A stretch of DNA of 64,000 nt from positions 9,544,867 to 9,608,866 of the forward strand of contig OZ020523.1 of the NCBI GenBank assembly GCA_963971425.1. The letters run 5' to 3'. The translations under genes and the position numbers were made by a program. Numbering within the stretch: position 1 is the first letter of the stretch; the number at the start of each line of letters is the position of its first letter. Shown in pieces: positions 47,666 to 60,036 of the stretch. Under the pieces are notes generated by a model. That model had not been told where the DNA came from and made no database searches. It saw only the letters and a program-made list of their open reading frames with translations. The stretch is from Bryoerythrophyllum caledonicum. Taxonomy: Eukaryota > Streptophyta > Bryopsida > Pottiales > Pottiaceae.

Positions 47666-50600
47666 TCAAGAAAGATACTTTAAGTCCAAGATGCTCTCCT
47701 CAAGCTCCTTCAAGGACAGACACCTCCTAGGATCCAAGTAAATAAGAGACTTCAACTCCTTGATGCTCTCTAAAAGGTCTTTCAAGAATCCACACCAATT
47801 AAAATCAAGTAGAATCTTTGACTCCTTGATGCCTTCTAGAAGCTCCTTCAAACGCTTACATCAACTTAGATTTCAGTGTTTAAAAGGCTTCAACTCCTTG
47901 ATGCTCCATGGAAGCTCCTTCAAGAAGTCACGCCGAATAAGCTTCTAGTGCACAAAAGACTTCAACTCCTTCATGTCCTTTGCAAGCTCCTTCAAGGACT
48001 CACAGTGCCCAAGATCCAAGTGCATAAGAGACTTCAATTCCTTGATGCCCTCTCGAAGCTCCTTTAAGGACTCACACCCACTAAGATCCAAGTGCGTAAG
48101 AGACTTCAACTCATTGATGCCCTCTGGAAGCTCCTTCAAGGAGCTACAGTCGTTAAGATCCAAGTGCATAAGAGACTTCAACTCCTTGATGCCCTCTCGA
48201 AGCTCCTTTAAGGACTCATACCCACTAAGATCCAAGTGCGTAAGAGACTTCAACTCCTTGATGCCCTCTCGAAGCTACTTCAAGGACTTACACCCACTAA
48301 GATCCAAGTGCATAAGAGACTTCAACTCCTTGATGCCCTCTGGAAGCTCCTTTAAGGACTCACACCCACTAAGATCCAAGTGCGTAAGAGACTTCAACTC
48401 CTTGATGCCCTCTGGAAGCTCTTTCAAGGAGCTACACTCGCTAAGATCCAAGTGGATAAGAGACTTCAACTCCTTGATGCCCTCTGGAAGCTCCTTCAAG
48501 GACTCACACCGGCTTAGATCCAAGTGCGTAAGAGACTTCAACTCCTTGATGCCCTCTGGAAGCTCCTTCAAGGAGTAACACCGGCTTAGATACAAGTGTG
48601 TAACAGATTTCAACTGCTTGATGCCCTCTGGAAGCTCCTTCAAGGAATTACACTCGCGAAGATCCAAGTGCGTAAGAGACTTCAACTCCTTGATACCCTC
48701 TGGAAGCTCCTTTAAGGAGTCACATCCGCTTAGATCCAAGCACGTAAGAGATTTCAACTCCTTGATGCCCTCTAGAAGCTCCTTCAAGGAGTAACACCTG
48801 CTTAGATACAAGTGTGTAAGAGAATTCAACTCCTTGATGCCCTCTGGAAGCTCCTTCAAGGACTTACACTCACGAAGATCCAAGTGCGTAAGAGACTTCA
48901 ACTCCTTGATGCCCTCTGGAAGCTCCTCTAAGGAGCTACACTCGCCAAGATCCAAGTGCGTAAGAGACTTCAACTTCTTGATGCCTTCTCGAAGCTCCTT
49001 CAAGGAGCTACACCCGCGAAGATCCAAGTGCATAAGAGCCTTCAATTCCTTGATGCCCTCTGGAAGCTCCTTCAAGAACTCACACCCGCTTAGATACAAG
49101 TGCGTAAGAGACTTCAACTCCTTGATGCCCTCTGGAAGCTCCTTCAACGACTCACACCCCAATAAATCCAATTGCGTAAGACACTTCAAGTCCTTGATGC
49201 CCTCTGGAAGCTCCTTTAATGACTCACACCGCCTTATATAGAAGTCCGTAAGAGACTTCAACTCCTTGAGGCCCTCTGGAAGCTCCTTCAAGGACTTACA
49301 CCCGCTTAGATCCAAGTGCGTAAGAGACTTCAATTCCTTGATGCCCTCTGGAAGCTCGTTCAAAGAATTACACGAGCTTAGGTTCAAGTGAGTAAGAGAC
49401 TGCAACTCCTTGATGTCCTCTGGAAGCTCCTTCAAGGACGAACACCACCATAGATACAAGTGCGTAAGAGACTTCAACCCCTTGATGCCCTCTGGAAGCT
49501 CCTTCAAGGACGAACAAAGACTAAGATCCAAGTGCATAAGAGACTTCAACTCCTTGATGCCCTCAGGAAGCTCCTTCAACGAGCTACACTTGCGAAGATC
49601 CAAGTGCGTAAGAGACTTCAACTCCTTGATGTCCTCTGGAAGCTCCTTCAAGGACTTACACTCGCAAAGATCCAAGTGCGTAAGAGACTTCAACTCCTTG
49701 ATGCCCTCTGGAAGCTCCTTCAAGGACTTACACCTCTGTAGATACAAGTGCGTAAGAGACTTCAACTCCTTGATGCTCTTTGGAAGCTCACCCATGAATG
49801 AAACATCTCTTAGACTAAGGTACAACAAACATGTCGTACCCGAGAAGAAATTTGGAGGAAGTGATGTAGGCAATCCTATCCCATCATCTATTGTGATAGA
49901 TGATAACAAGCATGTCCGAAGGTTGTGGCCTTTAACAATCATTTGTGGGGCTAAATTCTTAACATGACAACCCACAAACGACACCCTCTTTGTTGTATCT
50001 TTAATTTTGGGGAGTGTCTCCAATACTTTCCCTGGCTCAAACTGACATTCGTATGCCCATTCACCAAACTTAGCATTTCGTATGATGCGAATGGCAAGGT
50101 CTCGCATAACATCATGTACCTTGGCATATTTTCCATCATCACTAAGATCAATCAAAGATCGATCTGCAAGGTTAATCAAGGTCATCCTCCCTATACTCAT
50201 TTTATCTTCAGCAGCAAATGAATCCTCAGCATCATGTGATCCAAACAATCCCTCAGCCTGCCAAATGGAACACAATTCCTCCGTTTGATTCCAATAATCT
50301 TCAGGAAAACAAAATACAAGAAACACTTCTTTGCCTCCACACTTAGTACATCATAACTGAACTTCAAACAACCATAGAGGTTATCCTCCATTGCAGCCGA
50401 ATTTAACCAAGATTCAGATCTCCTCAACCGACTCAAAGCATATTCCCAACTCCTTTTAGCAATTTTGCCCCATAGTGCACCACCAATAACCTCCAAACCC
50501 AATGGAAGCCCCTTGCATTCATTACAAATTTCCATGGCAATATCTTTCACTTCACATGATGGAGGCATGTTAGGTTGGAATGCATGAAAAGAAAACAACT

Positions 50601-51603
50601 TCCAACTCTCCTCTTCTGATAGAGACTTCACTTCAATCCTTTCCATGGCTCTTGCACAATCTAGCACTTCACCATCTCGTGTGGTGATCAACGTAATCGA
50701 TCCAACTCCTTTGCAAATGTCCAACCAGTAGGTCAATGCATGGTTCTTCACGACAGTGTTTCCCCATATGTCATCCAAAATCACCAAAACTTTCTTTCCT
50801 TTAAACGCTTCCATCAAGTACGTACGTTGAGCTTCCAAATCTCTGTCACTGTAGTCTCTTTCAAAGACTCCACCGTTGTTCAAGAACTTTCCCATTTGTT
50901 TGTAGGCTGCAGACACCGACACATCTTTCCCAATAGTCATCCACAAGATAGAACCAACCCCATATTTCTTGTGAACATCCTCGTCATTGTTCACCATCTT
51001 TGCAAGCAATGTCTTTCCAACTCCACCTTTGCCTTTTACACCAATAGTATTGCAAGTAACTGATGGCATTGAGACAATCAACTCCTTCAACTTCTTGAAT
51101 GGATTATTATCAAATGCAGCAACATGGGCAGGAACTTGTTGCATGTCAAAGTGTAGCTATTGATCAATCATAACAGATGCTGCAATGCCACCATCCTTTT
51201 TGCGATTGATCTCTTGAACACCGTTGAGTATAGCCAAGACTCCTTCCGATGATATTTTCCGTACAATTTTGTCATGTATTCCTTGGATCTTTGAAGTCAA
51301 TAACCGCCTTTTCACATACTTGAAGCTCAACCACGATTTCTTCACAACACAATCTCCCACAATATCTTTCGCCTTCACCAAAAGATAACGTAAACCCATA
51401 AGCCAATCTTGCACTTCAACATTCTTTGAATCCGAGGATTCATCTACTTTGGTCAAAAGTGGCTTCATAGACTCCAAACTTTCCACAAGATCATCGCAAA
51501 CTTCCTTACAGCGATATACTCCTTTGATTAACACGATGAGCTCATCGACCACTGCACTCACAATTGCTCCTGTGAATGCCCCCAAAAATAGTTCCGCAGC
51601 CAT
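47666..51603 (-). pseudogene. RPW8-type NB-ARC/LRR resistance gene, disrupted
   Basis: Reading leftward: an RPW8-like N-terminus (51603-51160; MAAELFLGAFTGAIV, coiled and with a hydrophobic start); NB-ARC with P-loop GKGGVGKTLLAK, kinase-2 KKVLVILDDIW, RNBS-B TLITTRDG, GLPLGLEVIGGALWG, RNBS-D CFLYF, and an MHD-like motif reading VHD; then about 25 24-residue LRRs. The frame is broken by TAG at 51157-51159, in frame between RPW8 and NB-ARC; by a one-base loss in a T run (A run 50311-50314 on the plus strand) inside RNBS-D; by TAG at 48275-48277 where GAG is expected; and by TAG at 47945 and further stops. Helper-type NLRs of this kind act in immune signalling at membranes. A possible leader-intron acceptor (GTGCAG) directly precedes the start. 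Decay looks real, though single-base errors cannot be excluded. Confidence 0.85.
47950..49790 (-). repeat. 72-bp tandem array encoding 24-residue LRRs (about 25 units)
   Basis: Units follow KELPEGIKELKSLTHLDLSG plus four residues with a conserved Cys. I count 21 units before the TAG at 48275 and about four after it, followed by four weaker ones down to 47666. Nucleotide identity between units is very high. Because 72 is a multiple of three the complementary strand is also open over long stretches (47973-48578, 48834-49241, 49410-49967); those frames are shadows. Confidence 0.9.
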
Positions 51604-51615
51604 AATAATCTGCAC

Positions 51616-54600
51616 ATTTAAATGATATTATATTGATCACCAAACTTCAATGAAGAAAGAATACATCTCGAACTCTTATGGTGTTTCATTGAGAATAGCA
51701 ATGCATAATTCACGCTCAGGGAAGGAAAGACAAAAATGCAACGTACAATTAACATAGAACTTTGGGGAAAACACCCCGCCAATTAAATCTTTTCTATTCC
51801 ATATTGTACAACAACTATTGCTATTGCTAATGGTCAAGTACAAGACATTTCAAATATTTTAAAGTTGTAATCCTCAATAACCGAAGTGTACAATTCTTAA
51901 GCATAAAGCACAACCTACATCCTTTATAGAAGAGTATGAAATGAATTTAGATGAGCACAATGTCAAGTTGAGCACATTCAAGCAAGCCCCAATATTTCTA
52001 GAACATGAGACATAGTTTCTGTCCCGCCATTGATTGTAAATAATGATATTGCAACACTTGGAGAATCACAACAAGAAAACATTGATTGTTTTACTCAAAG
52101 AAAAGCAAGACACATGACATATATCAGAGTCCCAAATTCGATGAACTTGAAGCCATAGTCAATTATATCACCTTTTGTACAAAGACCACTATGTTGCAGT
52201 CAGAAATTGTAAGCCTCCCCACACCAACGTACTAGGTTCCCAAGAGTAAGTCACCTCATGCAAATCTTACACCATCTCCTTCGTCCAAATTGATCTCGAC
52301 TAATCTCTGATACAAACATCAAGTGTAGTATTACACATCAATCTTTGCTAGATAGCAAGCAAATGATGCTACACATTCCAATCATGATGTAATTAAGACA
52401 TGTGATATACACTACACTCCATAATTGGGTGAACATGTATTGATGGTCACAAGTATGATTCACACCTTCTACTAACCACTTCGTTGCACATGCAAGCCCA
52501 ACCTCACGTCCAAGAGAAAGTCACATACACCTTAACCACCATCCCACTTCAACTAGATCCCCCACATCTACATAATGCATCTCCAACATTTAAAAGCTCG
52601 AGGACCACCAAAGTCCTCGAGCTTGCATGTACAACGAAGTGGTTACATGCTCTATCTCCCACGAGTAAGGGAATAAGGACTCAAAAAATTCACGAGCAAG
52701 CATGTCGCTCGGTAACGACCCTTGAGCTACAAAACTTTAAAGGCACTTCCACAAAACATCCTAAACCTCAAAAGAAAGCCAACATGGGGGACTATCAAAA
52801 ATACCAACATGGAAAATATTAATTTAATTCATATCATTTACCATGTACACAAAATAGCTTACGCGAGGAGAAAGATTGCAAGTTAAAAGCTTTCTTGGAC
52901 AACATTGGCCAAATGGGCAATATTTGTTCACTCTTAGAACACAACGTTAACCCTCTACAAACCTAGCCCATGGTGAATATTTCGAATTATCCTGCAACAC
53001 AAATGCAGCAACTTGTACGATTGTTTGCTTTGAAGACATGGTTCTCTTACACAACACCAAAAGAATCTTACACTGAAACTAGTAGCTAGTGTCACACAAA
53101 CTAAGCATTTACTAAAGGCTATCATTTTTTTTACTCACGATTGATATTCTGACCAACTAAAAAAGATTATACTACTCATACAGGAGTATATCTGAAGAGA
53201 AATATCGTAAAAATGTTCATTGAGAGAAGGAAGTTGCGTAAGCGTCAACGTAATCTGGACTATACGACACCAAAATATAAATTCCACCACACTGACAAAA
53301 AACCTCCAAGAAACCATTCAAGTCGTTCTGGTAGGCAACAAAAAGTTGAAGCGCAATGTCTGGCCACACGATACGAACTTCCTTTTGCTAGCCGCAAATG
53401 CATGCATGAAAGGAGAAATAGAAAAATGAGAGTACCTCATCTAAAATCAATGTTGCTAAAACTCGATCCTAACAGATCCGCACAAGCTCCACTCAAGAAT
53501 GCTCAGCTTGAAGCTCCAACTTCCTGAGGAGTACCGGCAACGGCAGCAACATGCAGTATCAGAGGTCAGAGTTCCACCAAATAAATCAGCCCTCTGCAAA
53601 GGAGTATCCAACTCTCAGACTTGTATACATACTCAATTCGAAGGCGTTCTATGCATACATACTTCCGTACATGATGAACAATGAAGGTCAGACATCAATG
53701 TGGCTCACACATTGGAGATGTTTCTTCTCTAAGACCTCCAAAGAACTTGGTCGAGGGAAAGGCCGGTTGTGTACCTCAACTCTGAGAATCTAATTCCTCA
53801 CGTACGATGATGCTTCTCATCTGCCCAGATGTCAATCCTCTCAACCGTAACGTGAGCCGTACATTGTTGAAGAGAAACACATGAGCCTGCTCATCCACCG
53901 CCTTAACTGGATATATACGAGATATGATCTCCTTGCACAAAGCTCTCAGGGATACAGTGGTCCTCCTGAGGCATGAAGCAAAACATCAGTTGACCAAGTT
54001 ATCGAGTAAGGTAATGATTCGAGAGCGCCCTCCAAGTGTGAGCCCTAATTCACATTAACCCCCTGCTTTGATATTGCTAGTTAGACTTCACCTGATACAA
54101 GTCCGTTCCAACAATCCCACCACCGGGCTAATTGCATCCTAGAACCTACCATCGATGATACACCACCACTTGGTAAAGGGCCTGATCCTTAAGTCTTCAG
54201 CACACATAACTTGTCTACCGAAAGTAGTCCTTCAAACGTATCCTGGGAGTACTCAACTCTTGGCATGGTGAAAATAAACTCACAGAAATATGAACGATTC
54301 CGGTTGGAATGTAAAACCAATCCAGAGAGGAGAACACTTACTAGCACACGCAGGGACAAGGAATCTTCCACAAGTAGCACACAGACATGACTCCAACAAA
54401 GGAGATCTGCACGAGTATCAAGTGCACAAAACGTGTGATGTGTTGTGAGCCTGGAAGGCGGACGTTCTTAGTACATTAGAACGATCCAAAACACATTGTG
54501 TGTGACGAAAATCTAAGTCCTCAAAGAAGTTACCTGGCAAAGCTTGAAAGCTCCAACGGCAGCAACACGGAGGATGAGATCTCAGAGTTGAGAACACTTC

Positions 54601-55780
54601 AGACAAGTTTTCATTGCGCACTCAAAGGGTTTCTCCGTACGCTACAAAGACCTAAAACCGCCAAGAAATCACTCGCACGCCTCAGGCAGAGCACATGACT
54701 AACGACTCTCGATCTTCCGCAAGGTGGCAAACATGTCGCTCTGTAATAACGACCCCCACGTCGAGCACTGCAAAGCTTCCACAAACAAGTTAGAGCCCAA
54801 CTAGTCTGCTAAAGCTTCCCGGGCGTCTAAGATTTAGCCGCCTTCAGGACTCCGGTGAAACCTACACGGGTTTAGAGCGAGCATGCACGTCTGGTTGACA
54901 TTTATTCTAGCAACTCTGCGCATCTGGCATAGAGAGGGAAGGCGGGTGAAGGTGTACATTTAAGCGCTCAGGTATATGGGTTTACAATTGATTACGGATC
55001 GTGCTGCACAAGCAGCCGCGGACTGGAAAAAACAAACCTGCTCTTGCCTAGATTCCTGGGCCTTTCGTAACTAATTGGTATTCTAGCAAGTTTTGGAAAA
55101 ACAAGCATATTTAACCTAGATCTTACCAAGATTTCAGACTTGATCTCTGAAGTTCCGCGGATTCCGACACCTGCAGCCAGTGCTTTGGAGAGGACTTTCA
55201 GGCTTTGTGAATTGGAGAGGACGTATCTGACAAGTAAATCCTTGGCCACCGAAAACCTTCGAGAGGTCTCGGTGCTATCGTCTGCTGCGAAGGATTATAT
55301 ACTTGTTACAACTCGAACTCTAGCACCTGATCTGAATGCGACTGAGTACGAGTATGAGGGCTCTCCTCTGTCGTCTTAGATCTCCTTTTGCTTGCTACAA
55401 ACTGTTTCCACAAACACGCTAGTCTAACTGTGCATCTGGACTGTAAGCTGAAGCTTGCTGGCCGAAATACTCCTGACGAAATACTGTTTGTCGAGGACGA
55501 AGGACAGACAGTACGTGACTGGGCGACTGGGAAACCTACTCGTTTCGTAGATGGTGTTGTGCACAATCTACTCCTTAGTATTTCGCCATTTGGTCCAGGT
55601 GGTAGTCTGAAGTGGGTCCAGGCACTTGGGCGACTTGGCGACGTTACCATTTAGAGACCATGATTGTGAATAAAGTATTGTTGGGAATCGCACATTTAGG
55701 ATCCGGGAGCTGAAGTCGTCGTGGGACTTCATTTTCCTCGGAATCTGGCGTTGCTTGGGCCGCGTGGGAACAGTGACCAG
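51616..55780. other. Intergenic region upstream of the NLR; only weak frames
   Basis: No recognised gene. A nested hairpin lies at 52475-52645: outer arms AACCACTTCGTTGCACATGC and its near-complement, inner 11-bp perfect stem AGCTCGAGGAC (52595-52605 with 52613-52623). Frames at 55140-55379 and 55388-55654 are GC-richer and gene-like in composition (AGRNTPDEILFVEDEGQTV) but match no family I know, and could be exons of an unknown gene or an old retroposon. Confidence 0.3.
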
Positions 55781-55784
55781 GAAG

Positions 55785-56333
55785 TATTCGTCGTGATCGA
55801 GAACAGGGGGGTGGGTGAATTTTGTGGTAGATATGCGTCTGATTTTATTCCAATACGATAATTTTTTGTTGAAGTCAAGCACTGACTAAGCAAAGACATT
55901 GACCTTCTTTCTTATTTTCAGCTTGTGTGTGGGAATCATGGCTAGCTTTTTCGCTTCGCCCGAAACTATCAGCTCAACTTATGAAGGCCATTGTTTTTGT
56001 GGTAGGTTAGCCATGATCGGTTAGGTTGTGTATGAGTTATCCAAGTAGAGCTGGTTCTCGAAAGGGAAAGCCCCAAAGTGGCATGAAAGAAGGGAAAATA
56101 TCTCAGTGGTAGGATGCAAGCCATTGCACAAGAGAATAAAAATATTTTGAGTGCATGCAGGCCAACCCGAGACTTGGTCAACAACTAAGTTATTCGTCGT
56201 GATCGATAACTGGGGCTGGGTAAATTGTGTGGTAGATATGCGTCTGATTTTATTCCAATACGATAATTTTTTGTTGAAGTCAAGCACAGATACCAACACA
56301 TTGACCTCTTTTCTCATTTTCAACTACATGTGT
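55785..56333. repeat. Direct repeat of ~145 bp, 403 bp apart
   Basis: Copies at about 55785-55930 and 56188-56333 share ATTCGTCGTGATCGA, GTGGTAGATATGCGTCTGAT and GATAATTTTTTGTTGAAGTC. The intervening sequence is unrelated. It could be a small tandem duplication or the ends of a short element. Confidence 0.7.
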
Positions 56334-56365
56334 TATAATCAACCCTGAATTCTTCTTTACACCTC

Positions 56366-56984
56366 AGGGGCGGTTTACAATATAGACCAAGAGCCGTGAC
56401 CAAGGGAAATGGATTAATTCCATGGTCACACTTCCATGGTCACACTTCAAAAAAATGTAATTTTTAAAGCCCTTGGGACTCTCACTAAGTGTAAACCGAA
56501 CTTGGACCGGGAGGAATGACCATGTACTAAAAAGTGAGCGTGCTGATTTTTTTAATGAATGCCTAAAAAGGGCAGCATTGCCTAAAATAACAAAGAAAAT
56601 AAAACAAGCCAAAAAGACACATAGGATGGTCGCCATTGTATCTATAGTAACATAGGGCCCCTCCAAAAAACCAACCAAAAAATAAAAATAAAAAAAATAA
56701 AAAATTCAATTTAAAAATAATAAAACGGCATTTCAGGCTCATGGTCTCCTCTTTGCAGCAATGAGAGAACTCTTTCTGCCTCTCTCACCGCAAAATCCGG
56801 GGGACCCTTCAATATTATCCATTAGGCCTATTTCTAGGCCTTTTGAGGACCTAAAATCCTTTGGTCACTTTTCTTTTTCCCTCGTAGTGTAAACCCAAGT
56901 CATCCCGGGAAAAGTTGATGGAGCCAATCACAAATTTTAGAGGTGCATGGGACGAGTTCTTGGTCCGTAGTGAAAACCACTCCT
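56366..56984. mobile_element. Non-autonomous element with ~40-bp imperfect inverted ends
   Basis: AGGGGCGGTTTACAATATAG at the left and, reversed, AGGAGTGGTTTTCACTACGG at the right, both followed by ACCAAGA. CAGGGGCGG is a frequent hAT-type terminus, but the right end and target duplication do not confirm that class. Inside are an A-rich stretch (56665-56720) and no coding sequence. Confidence 0.5.
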
Positions 56985-56989
56985 AAAGG

Positions 56990-58340
56990 AAACAATTTGT
57001 GAAAATGTTTAACACTATATACAAGTTTTTTGGCAAAACTTCAAAATATAATACAATTTATTTTTGTGAAATATCTCTATGGCAATGAAATCTCATAGCA
57101 AGAATTTTAAAGCTATCCATAATCCCCAACTTTGTACTTAGAAAAGCATTATTTTTTTTCTAGGGTTGGCAAGAGATAGTATTTCATTCCTATCAAGCTG
57201 AAACTGTACTGCATCTTAATAAAGAGTTTCAAAAGTTCGTTATCAATATTTAAGACCAAATAGACTTGCCCTAAATGGAAAACGTCACCCTAGGAGGAAA
57301 AGGTTCCTTAGGATTAGAAATTTATGGATTTTTTATTTCGAACCACCGTATTTTAAACATTTTATTTCTCAAATTACAATGTATAGAAGAGATTGGTGGT
57401 CTCTAAACTCAAGTTTGAAGCTTAACTCATACAACCGTTGTTCACAATCACAACAAATATTTCATGGTCGTTGTTCCCAAAGCAACGCAAGATTCCATAG
57501 AAAATATGCCCCACCAAAAATTCAACTCCCGGAGCCTAGATCTGCAATTACAATCAACAATTCCATCACAACGAGTATACTAATCCGGTGTCCCCAACGA
57601 GGCAATGCAGTAACTTTCTTTCTTTCCCAGTCCTCAACACCTGGTCCTCGTCCCGTACCACCCACCCCCATCAACCATGTACTCATCTTTAACCTCTAAA
57701 GAATAAAGGCATTTTGGAAATTTGTACTCCATTGATTAAAAGCTACCTCGATGAACTTTTAGAGGATGTGAGATTGTAGGATCTTCTTTTGAACTTATAT
57801 GAGATGACGTGGTAATAAATTTGTAAGTGAAGCTTCATCTAACTGCGTGTTGGGTAGGAGTGAGATGGAATGTGGCATTTTGTTTTTTCGGTTTGATTTC
57901 TGTTGTGAGATTCGGTGTCAAAATGGCAAAATTGTAACTCACAGGTGCTCGCGAATTGGGGATGTGTAATCCACGTTTGAAGACTGGGAATTCACAACAT
58001 TTTGCAAAGTCAAGTCGATGTTGATGTTTCTGGAACCCATGTGAAGATTGTGGCAGAAAACATTACTTTTTGCGTCCATTGTCAGTAAGTCATGTGAGCA
58101 ATTCCAGGGTGAGTTTGAGTTGCATAATCCAGTTGTGAAGGAGGCTGAGAATGTAGAGTGCCCGCCCAGATCGTGAGTCCCGCCGATGGCAGACCACGCC
58201 GCAAGCCCTCCTATCAGATGCCCGCTTCCCGGATCAAGTGCGTAAGGTATCACCTACGCCACCCAAGGGTATCTCAACAATTAGAATATTAGATTCTCAT
58301 CCAAACAGAAGAGAGGAAGAGAAATTGATTGTCAACAATC
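56990..58340. other. Intergenic DNA with a family B fragment
   Basis: The stretch 57692-57826 (TTTAACCTCTAAAGAATAAAG to GATGACGTGGTAATAAATTT) is a partial family B element. No recognised gene in the remainder. Confidence 0.4.
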
Positions 58341-58341
58341 C

Positions 58342-58975
58342 GTGAAAATAGAGTTGAAACCCACACGTGCACAGAGCTCGCAAACTGCAAATCATTGTCG
58401 AAAATCTGTGCAACCCAATCACCGCAGACGATGTCGATCCCTCGAACTGGTTGATTCGATCAGGGATTCGGAGTACCGTCCTGAAATGTTTCTGGGTTAT
58501 TTCAATTTGCAGTTGTTTCCAGCGATGGAGAATGCGTTCGTGGAAGCGCTGCAAAGCTTCGATTTGGAGGAGGACCGGGCAGAGATTCTTGTGGGGGAGC
58601 GTTGTTCGGAATTGTCGAGGGGTGAGAGTAGCGCAGAACCTAGACGTGGATGATGAGTATACAGACTGGCATGAGGCGCTCCCATTGGCATACGCGGTCA
58701 TAGGGGCTGGTAGATGCGTTCTCGGCTGTCTTGTGGGTATGGGAATCGTCACATGGCTTCAGCTGCGGACTGCAGAATCCCGAGCAGCCTCTGCCACGGC
58801 TTTGGGATCCCCAACTACACCTTATAAGGGAAGCCCCCATAACCAACCAAAACCCATAGCCAGCGCCTATAAAATTGGGGTGTATCCAATCCTCTTCCAT
58901 CCCATTACCACCAACTCAACTCCAAATGGAGGTTTGCTATTAATCAAGACCCTCACTTTTGGTCGTTGGTTCTAG
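58342..58975 (+). other. Overlapping unrecognised frames, possible frameshifted gene
   Basis: Two frames share one stretch: 58342-58653, with YRPEMFLGYFNLQLFPAMEN and EALQSFDLEEDRAEILVG, and 58367-58975, with LQIIVENLCNPITADDVDPS and LDVDDEYTDWHEALPLAYAV. Each looks protein-like only in part, as if one coding sequence switched frame twice near 58440 and 58625. I do not recognise the product. The GC content is higher than around it. It could be a decayed gene or a single exon. Confidence 0.3.
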
Positions 58976-58979
58976 GGTA

Positions 58980-59860
58980 CCTATTGCTGGCCACCCACTA
59001 AACATGGCTGCACAGTTTGAAAATTCATAACTAATTCAATTTTCATTGGAAAAATATGAAATCACTTGGGTTGGATTATTCTATTGGCTATCACTGAAAA
59101 GTGATAGTATAATTATCTCCTCCCTCCATATATGCTCATTCCTTAACTTGTTGGTTTTAGGGGGGCTTAACTTTATAGAAGAAACTAGTACACTGACCAG
59201 TTGTCCCCCACAGGGCAAAGTAACAACCATATTTTTCCCCCATCCCCCAACCCCCATCCTTGTTCCTTCAAAACTGTCAATATGAACTTTTTTGAAAATG
59301 TAACCGTAGGGTCTTCTTCTACGGTAAACTTTATACGAGAGGATATGGTAAAACTTTTGTGAAGTTTGTCCATATGGAGTTTGAAAGATATTGCAGTCAT
59401 AATGAAAACATTTGAAGATTGATTACTAATGTGAAGTTGGATTTGCCACTACTTTTTGTGAGCCCGGGAGTGAATTCCATGATGGTGTGTCTTGACCCAT
59501 TGGGTTTGTGATTGGATTTGGGGCTGTCCATGTGTTTGGTTGGCAGAAACCACACCAAAACCCACACCATCAGCTCACCAACAAAACAAAAACCCTCATC
59601 ATCAGCTCACCAACGAAACAAATAAACAAAATTCACAAACCCTACTGCTCACGTTTTCACGTTCTTGTTTCTGATGCGAATATTGTTGGTGAGGTTTCAA
59701 CTGCCAACTTTGAATTTAGCTGCAAGAAATGGAGTTGTTCTGCATTCCATTGAGCTGTCATGATAATTTTTCAATTGTTCCAGCTCAACGTCAATACCCA
59801 GTCACTGCAATGAAGTAACCTCACAATTTTCATTCGTGAGTGATGTAACGACCTTTGCCA
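58980..59860. other. Intergenic DNA with family B and Helitron-like fragments
   Basis: The stretch 59283-59400 (AATGTAACCGTAGGGTCTTC) is a family B fragment; 59187-59215 has an ACTAGT plus hairpin-like end. No gene recognised. Confidence 0.35.
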
Positions 59861-59867
59861 ACCCCTC

Positions 59868-60036
59868 ATCCCCGTGCCCATCTCCATCTCCTTTCCCAAC
59901 CCCCCATCCCCGTCCACAACCACCGTCCCCAACCCCTCATCCATGTTCCCATCCTTGTCTCCGTCCCCAATCCCCATCTCCGTTTCCATCTCCGTTTCCA
60001 TCCCCGACCCCAGTCCCCGTCCCTATCCCCACTTAA
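59868..60036. repeat. Cytosine-rich minisatellite (CCCCRTCC-type)
   Basis: Degenerate repeats of CCCCATCTCC, CCCCGTCC and CCGTTTCCATCT. The complementary strand is G-rich with many GGGG tracts. A similar tract lies at 27340-27440. Confidence 0.8.

Noticed and set aside
48275-48277. Stop codon as the genuine C-terminus of the NLR
   Set aside because: Identical LRR units continue in frame for four more repeats, and the codon replaced is GAG/GAA in the other units, so a nonsense change is more likely.
47973-49967. Long plus-strand open frames opposite the LRR array
   Set aside because: They exist because the 72-bp LRR unit preserves frame on both strands; the peptide is a monotonous repeat (FNSLMPSGSSFKE) without any known domain.
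53213-53527. Basic 104-codon frame (and neighbours 52484-54698)
   Set aside because: Residue composition is random-looking and Lys/Arg-rich from A-rich DNA; no domain or splice support.
55785-56333. LTR retrotransposon with 145-bp LTRs
   Set aside because: No TG...CA ends, primer-binding site or polypurine tract could be recognised in the 258-bp interior.
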